Below are positions 1 through 6,852 of a DNA stretch of 15,451 nucleotides, in pieces. The notes beneath the pieces are model-generated. The model was given only the letters and a program-made list of their open reading frames with translations, was not told the DNA's origin and did not search any database. Origin of the DNA: Chloroflexi bacterium UBA5177 (GTDB lineage Bacteria > Chloroflexota > UBA5177); NCBI GenBank assembly GCA_002413265.1, contig DHWR01000074.1:1-15451 (forward strand), in the 5' to 3' direction. Numbering within the stretch: position 1 is the first letter of the stretch; the number at the start of each line of letters is the position of its first letter. A program made the translations under genes and the position numbers.

Positions 1-480
1 CTGGGCGCGACACGACTGCGGGAGAAAGGCCACGACAGGTCGTATGCCGACCCTGCGGGCCATCCTTTCTGCCTGTACGCCGAACCTGAGGACTCAAACC
101 GGGTCAATGCCCCTCCACCCTGCCGCATAGGACGTGTGGTGTACGACTGCTTCAGCCCGCGCGCTCTGGCAACGTTTTACGAAGAGTTACTGAGCATGCA
201 TGTGCGCAAGAACGACTCTGAGCGCTGGGTGGTGATCGCAAGAGATGACGGCGTCGGGCCGGATCTCGCGTTTCAACACGCGGTGTTCCAGGCACCCCGC
301 TGGCCGGACCCGAAATACCCGGAACAGATTCACCTGGACCTGCACGTCGATGATTCCGTATCTGCACAGGCGTTAGTGCTCAGTCTTGGCGCGATTGGCC
401 TGCCTGCCCAGGGCGGAAGCTGTCCGGTTTTCGCCGATCCCGCTGCTCATCCATTCTGCCTGTGCGCACCCGGCCAGTGA
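1..480 (+). CDS. VOC/glyoxalase-like protein, two tandem domains, 5' truncated by the window edge
   Basis: The frame is open from base 1 to the TGA at 478-480, so the gene begins outside the window; a GTG at 136 is only an internal codon. About 159 residues are visible. The visible N-terminal piece ends in ADPAGHPFCLYA and the second unit ends in ADPAAHPFCLCA. Both follow an LGA segment, so the protein carries two copies of a glyoxalase-like (VOC, Glyoxalase_6 type) betaalphabetabetabeta unit. The second copy also shows the typical YDCFSPRALATFYEELL opening and an IHLDLHVDD strand. Such proteins are usually of unknown substrate and often occur in actinobacteria-like genomes. It lies 38 nt upstream of the SRPBCC gene, on the same strand, possibly in one transcript. 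Family assignment is by motif resemblance; the function is unknown. Confidence 0.75.
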   Translation: MGATRLREKGHDRSYADPAGHPFCLYAEPEDSNRVNAPPPCRIGRVVYDCFSPRALATFYEELLSMHVRKNDSERWVVIARDDGVGPDLAFQHAVFQAPRWPDPKYPEQIHLDLHVDDSVSAQALVLSLGAIGLPAQGGSCPVFADPAAHPFCLCAPGQ

Positions 481-518
481 GTGCGGCAGGCTGAAGCATC
501 GAAGGAGGACCCTTCAGT

Positions 519-986
519 GTGACCACCGTCATCGAGACTATCGAGATTCGAGCTCCGCGGGAGGCTGTGTTCGCGGCGATAACCGATCCCCGTCGCACCA
601 TGGAGTGGAACAGCAACATCTTGGAGGTGGGCAGTCTGAGCGAGTACCCTCCGCGGTCGGGCACGACGTGGAGCCAGACGGCCGTCATGGCGGGCCGGCG
701 CGCGAAGCTTACCTGTCGCGTGAGCGCATGGAGTCCACCTGACATCGGCGTGCTCAGCATTTCGGGCGATCAGACGGCGAAAGTGACCACGAGATGCACC
801 CTCGCAGGAAACCTGACTCGGGTTGAGCAGACGATAGACTTCAAACCGCCCGGAGGTCTGATCGGTGCAGTCGCCGGAAGTCTCATCGCTCAACAAGTGC
901 GGCGTGAGTTGAAGAAGACCCTTGAGCGACAGCGAGACGTGCTCGAGACGGAGAGTAGAGGCACAAGTGGACCTGTCACTGCATGA
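519..986 (+). CDS. SRPBCC (START-like) family protein
   Basis: A 155-residue protein starting at GTG 519, preceded by GGAGGA about 9 nt upstream. It opens with an ETIEIRAPREAVFAAITD segment and a following W (MEWNSNI), the usual N-terminal signature of SRPBCC/polyketide cyclase-like hydrophobic-ligand-binding folds. Near the C-terminus, FKPPGGLIGAVAGSLIAQQ followed by a charged amphipathic helix matches the long C-terminal helix that closes the pocket. There is no signal peptide, so it is probably cytoplasmic. Its last 20 bases overlap the preferred start of the downstream SDR, which suggests translational coupling. The pair may act on the same small hydrophobic metabolite, but this is inference and no substrate can be named. 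Confidence 0.8.
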   Translation: MTTVIETIEIRAPREAVFAAITDPRRTMEWNSNILEVGSLSEYPPRSGTTWSQTAVMAGRRAKLTCRVSAWSPPDIGVLSISGDQTAKVTTRCTLAGNLTRVEQTIDFKPPGGLIGAVAGSLIAQQVRRELKKTLERQRDVLETESRGTSGPVTA

Positions 987-1755
987 TGCGGTCGTTGTCG
1001 TAGCCGGTTCGTCCGGAGGAATCGGACGGGCTGTAGCCTTCGCGTTCGCACGTGAGGGCGCTAAGGTGGCGATCAACGGCCGCCGGTCAGACGTGTTGGC
1101 AGCGACCGGAGCAGAAATACGATCCGCCACCGGTGCAGAGGTCTTGCCCGTGGTGGCGGACGTCGGAACAGCCGAGGGCTGCCAGACGCTCGTCTCCTCC
1201 GCGGTCGACGCCTTCGGCGGAATCAACGTACTGTTTACGAACGCGGGGGGCCCGCCGGCGAAGACGTTCGAACATCTAACTGATGACGACTGGTACAGAG
1301 CATTCCAGCTGACGCTCATGAGCACGGTGCGACTCATCCGGGAGGCTCTGCCGCATGTGCGCCGCAGCCGGGGAGCGATCGTCAACCTCACCAGCATCGC
1401 GGCCAAGCGGCCCGAGCCCTCCATCACTCTCTCCAATGCTTTGCGGCCCGCCGTAATGGGTCTATCCAAGTCTCTTTCGGAGGAGCTCGCACCCACGGGC
1501 GTGAGGATCAACGACGTCTGTCCTGGGTTCATATGGACTGGCCGCCAGGAGTATCTGGCCGCCGTGAGGGCCGAAAACGCCGGCATCTCCACAGAGGAAG
1601 AGGCCGCGAACAAGAGCAGGCAAGTACCGCTCGGACGGTATGGAACGCCGGAGGAGGTTGCTAACCTTGTCGTCTTCCTCGCCTCTCCTGCCGCGGGCTA
1701 CATCACGGGCACCTCGACCTTGGTGGATGGTGGGCTGTACCGAGGTCTGATCTAA
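967..1755 (+). CDS. SDR-family oxidoreductase with degenerate catalytic tetrad
   Basis: I place the start at GTG 967, 6 nt after an AGAGG-like site, because the Rossmann fold then begins at residue 9 as usual. A TTG at 922 in the same frame would add 15 residues. The protein has 262 residues. The cofactor motif GSSGGIG is at 14-20, NAGG at 92-95, and a normal C-terminal half follows (PGFIWTG, GRYGTPEEVANLVVFLAS, TSTLVDGG). Ser143 of the active site is present. The position of the catalytic Tyr is Ser156 and that of Lys is Arg160 (segment LSNALRPAVMGLSK), and the Asn position appears to be Thr116. A subgroup of FabG-like SDRs with SNxLR in place of YxxxK is known to me from Gram-positive and Chloroflexi-type genomes. 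The chemistry of this one is uncertain: it may be a divergent reductase or a binding protein. Confidence 0.85.
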   Translation: MDLSLHDAVVVVAGSSGGIGRAVAFAFAREGAKVAINGRRSDVLAATGAEIRSATGAEVLPVVADVGTAEGCQTLVSSAVDAFGGINVLFTNAGGPPAKTFEHLTDDDWYRAFQLTLMSTVRLIREALPHVRRSRGAIVNLTSIAAKRPEPSITLSNALRPAVMGLSKSLSEELAPTGVRINDVCPGFIWTGRQEYLAAVRAENAGISTEEEAANKSRQVPLGRYGTPEEVANLVVFLASPAAGYITGTSTLVDGGLYRGLI

Positions 1756-1823
1756 CGCATCGAGTCGCGGTGTCGTCAGTCGAGAGACTCGAAACGCCCT
1801 CAAAGCCCCGAATGCAACCGCGA

Positions 1824-1829
1824 TACAAT
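1824..1829 (+). promoter_or_regulatory. possible -10 element of the moxR leader
   Basis: TACAAT matches the sigma70-type -10 consensus at 5 of 6 positions. No convincing -35 is visible 16-18 nt upstream (the region reads CTCAAAGCCCC). If used, transcription would start near 1836 and give a leader of about 100 nt before the ATG at 1936. This is a weak call. Confidence 0.3.
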
Positions 1830-1834
1830 AGGAC

Positions 1835-1935
1835 AAACGGCCGTGAAGGCCTGATCAAGCTGTTATCGAGAGGCTACAGCACGAAGGGCCGGAACGGCTC
1901 CGCTGTAGCTTTTTTGTCACGAATTGGAGCTTTGG
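1835..1935 (+). promoter_or_regulatory. candidate attenuator leader of the moxR-VWA operon
   Basis: In order it holds a GGCC-GTGAA-GGCC hairpin (1839-1851), a GCTGT element (1859-1863), the terminator hairpin (1873-1909) with its T tract, and the Shine-Dalgarno GGAG (1926-1929). GCTGT at 1859-1863 can pair with ACAGC at 1876-1880, the 5' arm of the terminator. That would be a mutually exclusive antiterminator with a 12-nt loop. Only 10 nt separate the T tract from the Shine-Dalgarno, so no promoter fits between them and transcription of the operon must read through the terminator. Upstream, TCGCGGT (1765-1771) and ACCGCGA (1817-1823) form another inverted repeat enclosing a TCGAG-AGA-CTCGA hairpin (1780-1792). 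The sequence does not match a riboswitch class I recognise. Confidence 0.45.
1873..1915 (+). terminator. intrinsic terminator between the SDR gene and moxR-like gene
   Basis: GCTACAGC (1873-1880) pairs perfectly with GCTGTAGC (1902-1909), followed at once by six T (1910-1915). Inside it, GGGCCG (1886-1891) pairs with CGGCTC (1895-1900, one G-U) around a GAA loop, giving a long stable hairpin. It may end the upstream SRPBCC-SDR transcript, act as a conditional attenuator for the ATPase gene, or end a small leader RNA. Confidence 0.85.
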
Positions 1936-3330
1936 ATGGCGTTACCGACAACTATTGGTGAGCTGCGCGAGAGCGAGTACCGCATCCTTCCGATCAAGGA
2001 AGAGATGCGCAAAAATCTCATTTGCAAGCTCGAGCACGAAGACGAGCTGTTTCCCGGTATCGTCGGGTACGAGGAGACGGTTCTACCCCAAATCGAAAAC
2101 GCCATCCTCTCGGGACAAGACATCATCTTGCTGGGAGAACGGGGTCAAGCGAAGACCCGCATTGCGCGTTCATTGACGAATCTGCTCGATCCGCAGGTGC
2201 CCGCGATCGAAGGCTGCGAGATCAATGACAACCCGTACGAACCGATATGTCGTGAGTGTCGCGACCGATTTGCGGAGTTCGGCGACAGCGTTCCCATCGA
2301 ATGGGTCGATCGGGAACGCCGCTACGGCGAAAAGCTTGCTACGCCCGATACCACGATCGCTGACCTCATTGGCGAGGTGGACCCGATCAAGGTCGCGGAA
2401 GGACGACATCTGTCAGACGAGCTCGTGATCCACTATGGGCTGGTTCCACGCACGAATCGCGGCGTCTTTTGCATCAATGAGCTTCCCGACCTAGCAGAGC
2501 GGATCCAGGTCGGTCTTCTCAACATCATGGAAGAACGAGATGTTCAGATACGCGGATTTAAGATCCGGCTGCCTCTCGATATCTTCATCGTCGCTAGCGC
2601 CAATCCGGAGGATTACACCAATCGGGGTCGCATCATCACACCCCTGAAGGATCGTGCCGGCTCCGAGATACGAACACATTACCCGCGCAGCATCGAGCAC
2701 GAAATGGACATCATGGAAGGCGAGCACACGTCCTTCGGCGGCGATGGGTTCGATACCTTCGTCCCTGGCTTCATGAAGGAGGTGATCGCAGAGATCACTC
2801 ACCTTGCGAGAAGGAGCCCCGACATCAGCCAGCGCTCAGGAGTCAGCGTGCGCGTCTCGATCGCCAACTATGAGAACGTCGTCAGCAATGCCTTGAAGCG
2901 CGCGATCCGCCTCCGCGAGAGGCAGGTTGTGCCTCGCATCACCGATCTGCCTGCCGTAACTGCGTCGACCGCCGGCAAGATTGAGCTCGAGACGCTTGGC
3001 GACGCCAATGAGGACAAGATCATCGAAAAGCTCACTCAGGGAGCCGTCCTCAACGTCTTCAATCGATACTTCCTGGTGCAGGAGTTCGGAGACCTGCTTC
3101 GCGCCTTTGAAAATGGCCTCACCCTGGAGGTCTCCGATACCATGCCGTCGCTCGACTATGCGCAACAAGCGTTTCGCATCGACGGACTCAAGACCGCGGT
3201 ATCGAAGCTCGGTGTCCAGGGCAATCCCGCCGCGATAGCTTCTGCTACTGAATTTGTGCTCGAAGGCCTTCATCTCAACAGGAAGCTCAACAAGGATCGC
3301 ACCGGGGGACAAATCCGCTTCCGTCGGTAG
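1936..3330 (+). CDS. MoxR/Mg-chelatase-I-like AAA+ ATPase
   Basis: The start is ATG 1936, with GGAG 6 nt upstream; a TTG at 1924 is in frame but lies on the Shine-Dalgarno. The protein has 464 residues. Walker A is GERGQAKT (67-74). The Walker B region reads GVFCINELPDL (176-186), with Asn181-Glu182 where most AAA+ proteins have Asp-Glu. Sensor 1 lies in VASANPEDYTNRGR (Asn223), followed by PLKDRAGSEIRTHYP. Cys94, Cys105 and Cys108 (PICRECR) form a possible metal site in an insertion between Walker A and Walker B. Length and motifs match the family of mycobacterial Rv0958 (annotated as a magnesium chelatase), which also sits directly before a VWA gene. MoxR ATPases are thought to act with VWA partners as chaperones that mature or insert cofactors into client complexes; the client here is unknown. 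The VWA gene starts 3 nt after its stop. Confidence 0.92.
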   Translation: MALPTTIGELRESEYRILPIKEEMRKNLICKLEHEDELFPGIVGYEETVLPQIENAILSGQDIILLGERGQAKTRIARSLTNLLDPQVPAIEGCEINDNPYEPICRECRDRFAEFGDSVPIEWVDRERRYGEKLATPDTTIADLIGEVDPIKVAEGRHLSDELVIHYGLVPRTNRGVFCINELPDLAERIQVGLLNIMEERDVQIRGFKIRLPLDIFIVASANPEDYTNRGRIITPLKDRAGSEIRTHYPRSIEHEMDIMEGEHTSFGGDGFDTFVPGFMKEVIAEITHLARRSPDISQRSGVSVRVSIANYENVVSNALKRAIRLRERQVVPRITDLPAVTASTAGKIELETLGDANEDKIIEKLTQGAVLNVFNRYFLVQEFGDLLRAFENGLTLEVSDTMPSLDYAQQAFRIDGLKTAVSKLGVQGNPAAIASATEFVLEGLHLNRKLNKDRTGGQIRFRR

Positions 3331-3333
3331 ATA

Positions 3334-5322
3334 ATGCGCTATAGATACTCACGCTGGAGCTCCAGTCAGAGTTCGGCGGTCCTCGACGCGTCTGATGTGC
3401 TGAACGCAATGTCGGACGACGTGGTCGAGGACGGAGATGTGTCTGCCGCGCTGCAATCTCTAACCAAGAGTGGCGTTACTGTCGAAGGAGAGCTCGTTCT
3501 TCCTGGCTTCGATGACTTGCTCTCCGATATCCAAGCTGCTCGCCAAGAATCCCTCGAGCGCTACGATCTTGATTCGATGATCGAAGACGTCGGCCTGCAG
3601 GTCGCCGACGTGATTTCCACTGAGCGTCGCGCCATCGCTCAGGCCTTCGAGCGGAGTAGCTCGTCGCAGGCTGACGACCAGGAGCTCTCCTTTGTGATGG
3701 AGAACGTCGCCGGCCATAAGCAGGAATTACTAGATGGGCTGCCTGAGGATCTAGGCGCAGCGATAGCCGAGCTCTCCGAATACGAATTCTTGGACCTCGA
3801 GGCTCGTGCGAGGTTCGAAGGCCTGATGGACATGCTGCAGCGTCACGTTCTTCAGTCCCATGCTCAGAGCATGGAGAGGTCGCTGTTGGAGGCCGGCGAG
3901 CAGGGAGCCTCGGATCTAGCCAGGGCGCTGGAGGCACTCAACGACCTCATCGATGAACGCCTGGACGGCGGTGACCCGGATTTCGAGAGATTTCGGAGCG
4001 ACTACGGTCACCACTTCCCTCCTGCCGGCTCGCTTGAGGATATGCTGGTCGAGATTCAGGAGCAGTCGAGGCAAACAGAGTCTTTGCTTTCGAACATGGG
4101 TCCCGACTCTCGCCAGGCTCTTGAAAGAACCATGCAGTCGGTGGTGAGAGACGCGCAGCTTCGTGAGTCGCTATCGAAGCTTGCAGAGCGACTTCCCGCG
4201 CTCCTCCCGCCTCGTCCCCGCGGAGCAGAGTATCCATTCTCAGGCGCCCAATCTCTCTCGCTCGAGGAGGCATTGGTGCTCATGAGACGAATGCACGACC
4301 TCGATGCTCTAGAGACGTCAGTCCGCGAGTGTCTAGAGACCGGAGACTGGCAGAAACTGGACCTCGACTCCGTTCGACGCAGTCTCGGAGATGCAGCGGG
4401 GGACGCGGCAGAGCAGTTGGTTCGACTTCCAGAGCTGTTGCAGGATGCCGGATTTATCGGCCGCCAGGGGCATCAAATGTGTCTTACTGCTCGTGGGCTC
4501 CGAAAACTCGGTCAGAAGGCACTGGATGAGATCTTCCATCGTCTCAAGCGAAATGGTCTGGGAGAGCACCGCGTTGAAGTGCGCGGTCCTGGTACGGATC
4601 TGACGACCGACACCAAAACGTATGAGTTCGGCGACCGGTTGGCGCTCGACATCCAGAAGACCTTGATGAATGCTGTCGCGCGCGGCAGTGTTAGACTCCC
4701 ACTGCAGCTTGAAGCAGGAGACTTTGAGGTATTCCGGTCGGAGCTCGCCACTCAAGCTGCCACGGTTTTAATGCTGGATCTGAGCAGATCTATGCCCTTG
4801 CGAGGCTGCTTCGTCGCCGCAAAGAAAGTCACGCTGGCGCTTGACACGCTAATTCGCACTCAGTTCCCTCGCGATCGTCTCCATGTCGTCGGCTTTTCAG
4901 ATCTGGCAAGGGAGGTCGAGCCCGATGCCCTGCTTTCGTTGTCCTGGCGAGATTACGTGCAGGGCACCAATCTCCAGCACGGTTTCATGGTTGCTCGCCG
5001 GCTGCTCGGGCGTCACCGCCACGGAAACCGCCAGATCATTGTAATTACCGACGGCGAACCGACCGCGCACTTCAGCGGCCGCGACCTTCAGTTTTCCTAT
5101 CCACCGTCGGCTGCCACCTACGCTGAGACGCTGCGTGAGGTCCAACGCTGCACGAGGGAACGCATAACCATCAACACGTTCATGTTGGGAAGAAGCCACG
5201 TGCTTACCGACTTCGTCACACAGATGACCCGGATCAACAGCGGGCGCGCGTTTTTCGCAAGTCCCGAGAAGCTTGCCGACTTCATTCTTCTCGATTACGT
5301 AGCCGCAAAGCGTCGGCCTTAA
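3334..5322 (+). CDS. VWA-domain partner of the MoxR-like ATPase
   Basis: The start is ATG 3334, three bases after the ATPase stop; no strong Shine-Dalgarno is seen, so translation is probably coupled. The protein has 662 residues, close to Rv0959-type proteins. The first two thirds are acidic and mostly helical, opening with MRYRYSRWSS. The C-terminal von Willebrand A domain carries an intact MIDAS: DLSRS (Asp482, Ser484, Ser486), GTN (Thr545) and ITDGEP (Asp573). A conserved-looking FSYPPSAATYAETLREV segment follows the third motif. There is no signal peptide or membrane helix, so it should be cytoplasmic. By family knowledge, VWA partners bind a divalent metal and hand substrates to the AAA+ ring. 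The two genes clearly form an operon. The client is unknown; the promoter after the VWA gene suggests erpA is separately expressed. Confidence 0.92.
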   Translation: MRYRYSRWSSSQSSAVLDASDVLNAMSDDVVEDGDVSAALQSLTKSGVTVEGELVLPGFDDLLSDIQAARQESLERYDLDSMIEDVGLQVADVISTERRAIAQAFERSSSSQADDQELSFVMENVAGHKQELLDGLPEDLGAAIAELSEYEFLDLEARARFEGLMDMLQRHVLQSHAQSMERSLLEAGEQGASDLARALEALNDLIDERLDGGDPDFERFRSDYGHHFPPAGSLEDMLVEIQEQSRQTESLLSNMGPDSRQALERTMQSVVRDAQLRESLSKLAERLPALLPPRPRGAEYPFSGAQSLSLEEALVLMRRMHDLDALETSVRECLETGDWQKLDLDSVRRSLGDAAGDAAEQLVRLPELLQDAGFIGRQGHQMCLTARGLRKLGQKALDEIFHRLKRNGLGEHRVEVRGPGTDLTTDTKTYEFGDRLALDIQKTLMNAVARGSVRLPLQLEAGDFEVFRSELATQAATVLMLDLSRSMPLRGCFVAAKKVTLALDTLIRTQFPRDRLHVVGFSDLAREVEPDALLSLSWRDYVQGTNLQHGFMVARRLLGRHRHGNRQIIVITDGEPTAHFSGRDLQFSYPPSAATYAETLREVQRCTRERITINTFMLGRSHVLTDFVTQMTRINSGRAFFASPEKLADFILLDYVAAKRRP

Positions 5323-5340
5323 CGAGCTAGGAAGACTTGA

Positions 5341-5351
5341 CGACTCAGTCG
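5341..5351 (+). promoter_or_regulatory. inverted repeat just upstream of the erpA -35, candidate operator
   Basis: CGACTCAGTCG is a perfect 5-bp inverted repeat around a central C, ending 5 nt before the -35 hexamer at 5357. Its position suits an activator or repressor site. I cannot match it to a known Fe-S regulator (IscR, SufR or RirA type) by eye. Confidence 0.3.
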
Positions 5352-5356
5352 AAGCG

Positions 5357-5386
5357 TTGATCATTTTCGGCTGACCGTGGTATCGT
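5357..5386 (+). promoter_or_regulatory. sigma70-type promoter of erpA
   Basis: TTGATC (5357-5362) and TATCGT (5381-5386) are separated by 18 nt. Each matches four of six consensus positions, with the strongest ones kept (TTGA.. and TAT..T). Predicted transcription start is near 5393, giving a leader of about 34 nt before the ATG at 5427. The site lies in the gap between the VWA stop and erpA. Confidence 0.6.
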
Positions 5387-5426
5387 GTGGCAGGCATTTA
5401 CACGGTTTTGCCTCGGAGGACAGTGG

Positions 5427-5786
5427 ATGATCACGGTAACGGATATGGCCCGCCAGCAGCTTCAGGGCCTCATGCAGCAGCAGGATCTGGACCAGCTAGG
5501 TCTGCGGGTCTTTGTGTCTCCGGGTGGTTGCTCCGGCTTCCAGTACGGCATGCGTTTTGAAGATTCGGCGATGGCAGGTGACGCCATACTCGAACAGCAG
5601 GGTATCAAGGTCTACGTCGACGAGTTCAGTGCTCAGTACCTCGAAGGTGCCGAGATCGACTTCGAGGATGCACTAATGGGCGGAGGATTCACCATCCACA
5701 ACCCCAACGCCGTGACCTCATGCTCGTGCGGGCAGTCATTTACCTCGGCCGAGGACGGCGGTTCCGCTCGGCCCTGCGGCCACTAA
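5427..5786 (+). CDS. erpA: A-type iron-sulfur carrier / insertion protein, ErpA/HesB-IscA family
   Basis: The start is ATG 5427, with GGAGGA ending 6 nt upstream. The protein has 119 residues. The three cluster-binding cysteines of the HesB/IscA fold are present: Cys35 in SPGGCSGFQYG, and Cys99 and Cys101 in HNPNAVTSCSCGQSF. The middle Gly of the usual CGCG is Ser here. The family accepts [2Fe-2S] or [4Fe-4S] clusters and delivers them to apo-enzymes in the cytoplasm. A tail of about 14 residues follows the second motif and ends PCGH, adding a fourth cysteine (Cys117); short A-type carriers such as E. coli ErpA end soon after CGCG. It has its own promoter and a candidate operator. No isc or suf genes are in view. 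ErpA is chosen over IscA or SufA because it is stand-alone, but the distinction is not certain. Confidence 0.9.
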   Translation: MITVTDMARQQLQGLMQQQDLDQLGLRVFVSPGGCSGFQYGMRFEDSAMAGDAILEQQGIKVYVDEFSAQYLEGAEIDFEDALMGGGFTIHNPNAVTSCSCGQSFTSAEDGGSARPCGH

Positions 5787-6763
5787 CCTCGCTCTCAAAA
5801 GAGACCTCCTCCAAGCTCTTTGGCGAGCTCGTCCCTCGTCTCTGCCGCACGCAGGACGGCGAGGTTGTCCTGGAGCCGGAGAAAGAGGGTCCTGGGTACT
5901 GGGTCGGAGCGCCCAGCATCTTTTATGACCGCGCAGAGAGCTGTTGGTGGCTCACCTATCGCAGGCGCCGGCCACGCGGGACCGATCCAGACGGCCTCGG
6001 CGACCGCGGCTATCTCGCGTGCGTCGCTCGCAGTGCCGACGGGCTGCACTTCGAAGACGTCTGGGTAGTGACACGCGGCGCCTGGCGCACGCCTTCAATG
6101 GAGCGGTTTAGCCTCGTCCACGACGCCAGTGTCTACCGCTTGTACGTCAGCTACGCGGATTCCGGAGACAACCGCTGGCGGATAGACCTGCTCGAAGCCT
6201 CTCATCCATCCCGCTTCGACCCGGCCGCGCTTCAGCACGTGCTGACGGTGGACGACGTTCAGGGCACTGCCGGAGAGAAAGTTGAAGGTGTGAAAGATCC
6301 GTGGGTCTTTCGCTTTCGAGGCATTTGGCACATGCTGGTTAGCTGCGCCGTCAGCCGCCACACCAACCTGGAGGTTCGAGACGCTATGCATGAGACGGCG
6401 GACGTGTACAACACAGGTCTCATCACGGCACCGACGGCACTTGCCACGTCGACCGACGGGCGTCGTTGGCAGTGGCAGCAGATTGTCCTGGGTACTGGCC
6501 CTTCCGGTTCCTGGGATGGCTACCAAGCGCGTCTCAACTCGGTGATACCAGGTCCTGGTTTCTGGCTCGGGTTCTACGATGGTGCAGAAACCGCAGATCA
6601 GAACTACGAGGAACGATGCGGCCTCGCCGCATCGTTCGATCTGCGTCAGTGGACCAAACTTACTCCCCAGAAACCGGCATTTGGCTCCGAGTCTGGAACA
6701 GGCTCAGTTCGCTACGTCGAGGCAGTGCTTCAGAGAGACTCGTTGCATTGCTACTACGAGTAG
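5720..6763 (+). CDS. GH43-like five-bladed beta-propeller protein (putative glycosidase)
   Basis: The open frame starts at ATG 5720 (or GTG 5726), inside the end of erpA, overlapping it by 67 nt. No Shine-Dalgarno is visible and there is no other ATG, GTG or TTG before the conserved part, so the true start is uncertain and could be a rare codon after 5786. The first 35 or so residues may not be genuine. From about residue 40 it shows beta-propeller features: YWVGAPSIFYD (60-70), WLTYRRRRPRG, LACVARSADGLHFE, MERFSLVHD-type strands, VKDPWVF (Asp193) and STDGRRWQW. These resemble GH43/GH130-type five-bladed propellers acting on plant or microbial glycans, where acidic residues in such blade motifs form the active site. 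There is no signal peptide, so it is probably intracellular. Substrate unknown. Confidence 0.75.
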   Translation: MLVRAVIYLGRGRRFRSALRPLTSLSKETSSKLFGELVPRLCRTQDGEVVLEPEKEGPGYWVGAPSIFYDRAESCWWLTYRRRRPRGTDPDGLGDRGYLACVARSADGLHFEDVWVVTRGAWRTPSMERFSLVHDASVYRLYVSYADSGDNRWRIDLLEASHPSRFDPAALQHVLTVDDVQGTAGEKVEGVKDPWVFRFRGIWHMLVSCAVSRHTNLEVRDAMHETADVYNTGLITAPTALATSTDGRRWQWQQIVLGTGPSGSWDGYQARLNSVIPGPGFWLGFYDGAETADQNYEERCGLAASFDLRQWTKLTPQKPAFGSESGTGSVRYVEAVLQRDSLHCYYE

Positions 6764-6771
6764 GCTCGAGC

Positions 6772-6803
6772 CGACGGCGCGCACGAGTTGAGGCGAGCCG
6801 TCG
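6772..6803 (+). terminator. hairpin between the propeller gene and the dksA-like gene
   Basis: CGACGGC (6772-6778) and GCCGTCG (6797-6803) form a perfect 7-bp stem around an 18-nt loop, just after the TAG at 6761-6763. No T tract follows, so it could be a factor-assisted terminator or a leader hairpin of the next gene. The stop codon is also followed by a GGCTCGAGCC palindrome (6763-6772). Confidence 0.3.
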
Positions 6804-6852
6804 TGGGCACGGACCTTGCTCATGGGCACGGGAGCCCCCAGGAGTAAATCAA

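Noticed and set aside
447..1613. 388-codon open frame on the - strand
   Set aside because: Antisense shadow of the SRPBCC and SDR genes; composition is Ser/Arg/Ala-rich with no motif, while both + strand genes have clear families and Shine-Dalgarno sites.
1770..1961. 63-codon frame across the moxR leader
   Set aside because: It runs through the terminator and the Shine-Dalgarno of the ATPase gene, has no Shine-Dalgarno of its own and looks like chance translation.
3476..3937. 153-codon frame on the - strand inside the VWA gene
   Set aside because: Arg/Pro-rich shadow of a well-supported gene.
6805..6831. Direct repeat GGGCACGG before the dksA-like gene
   Set aside because: Only 8 bases, two copies, in GC-rich DNA; no third copy or regulatory layout to support it.
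6466..6852. N-terminal extension of the dksA-like frame
   Set aside because: It overlaps the propeller gene in another frame; AGGAG and ATG 6853 mark the real start.
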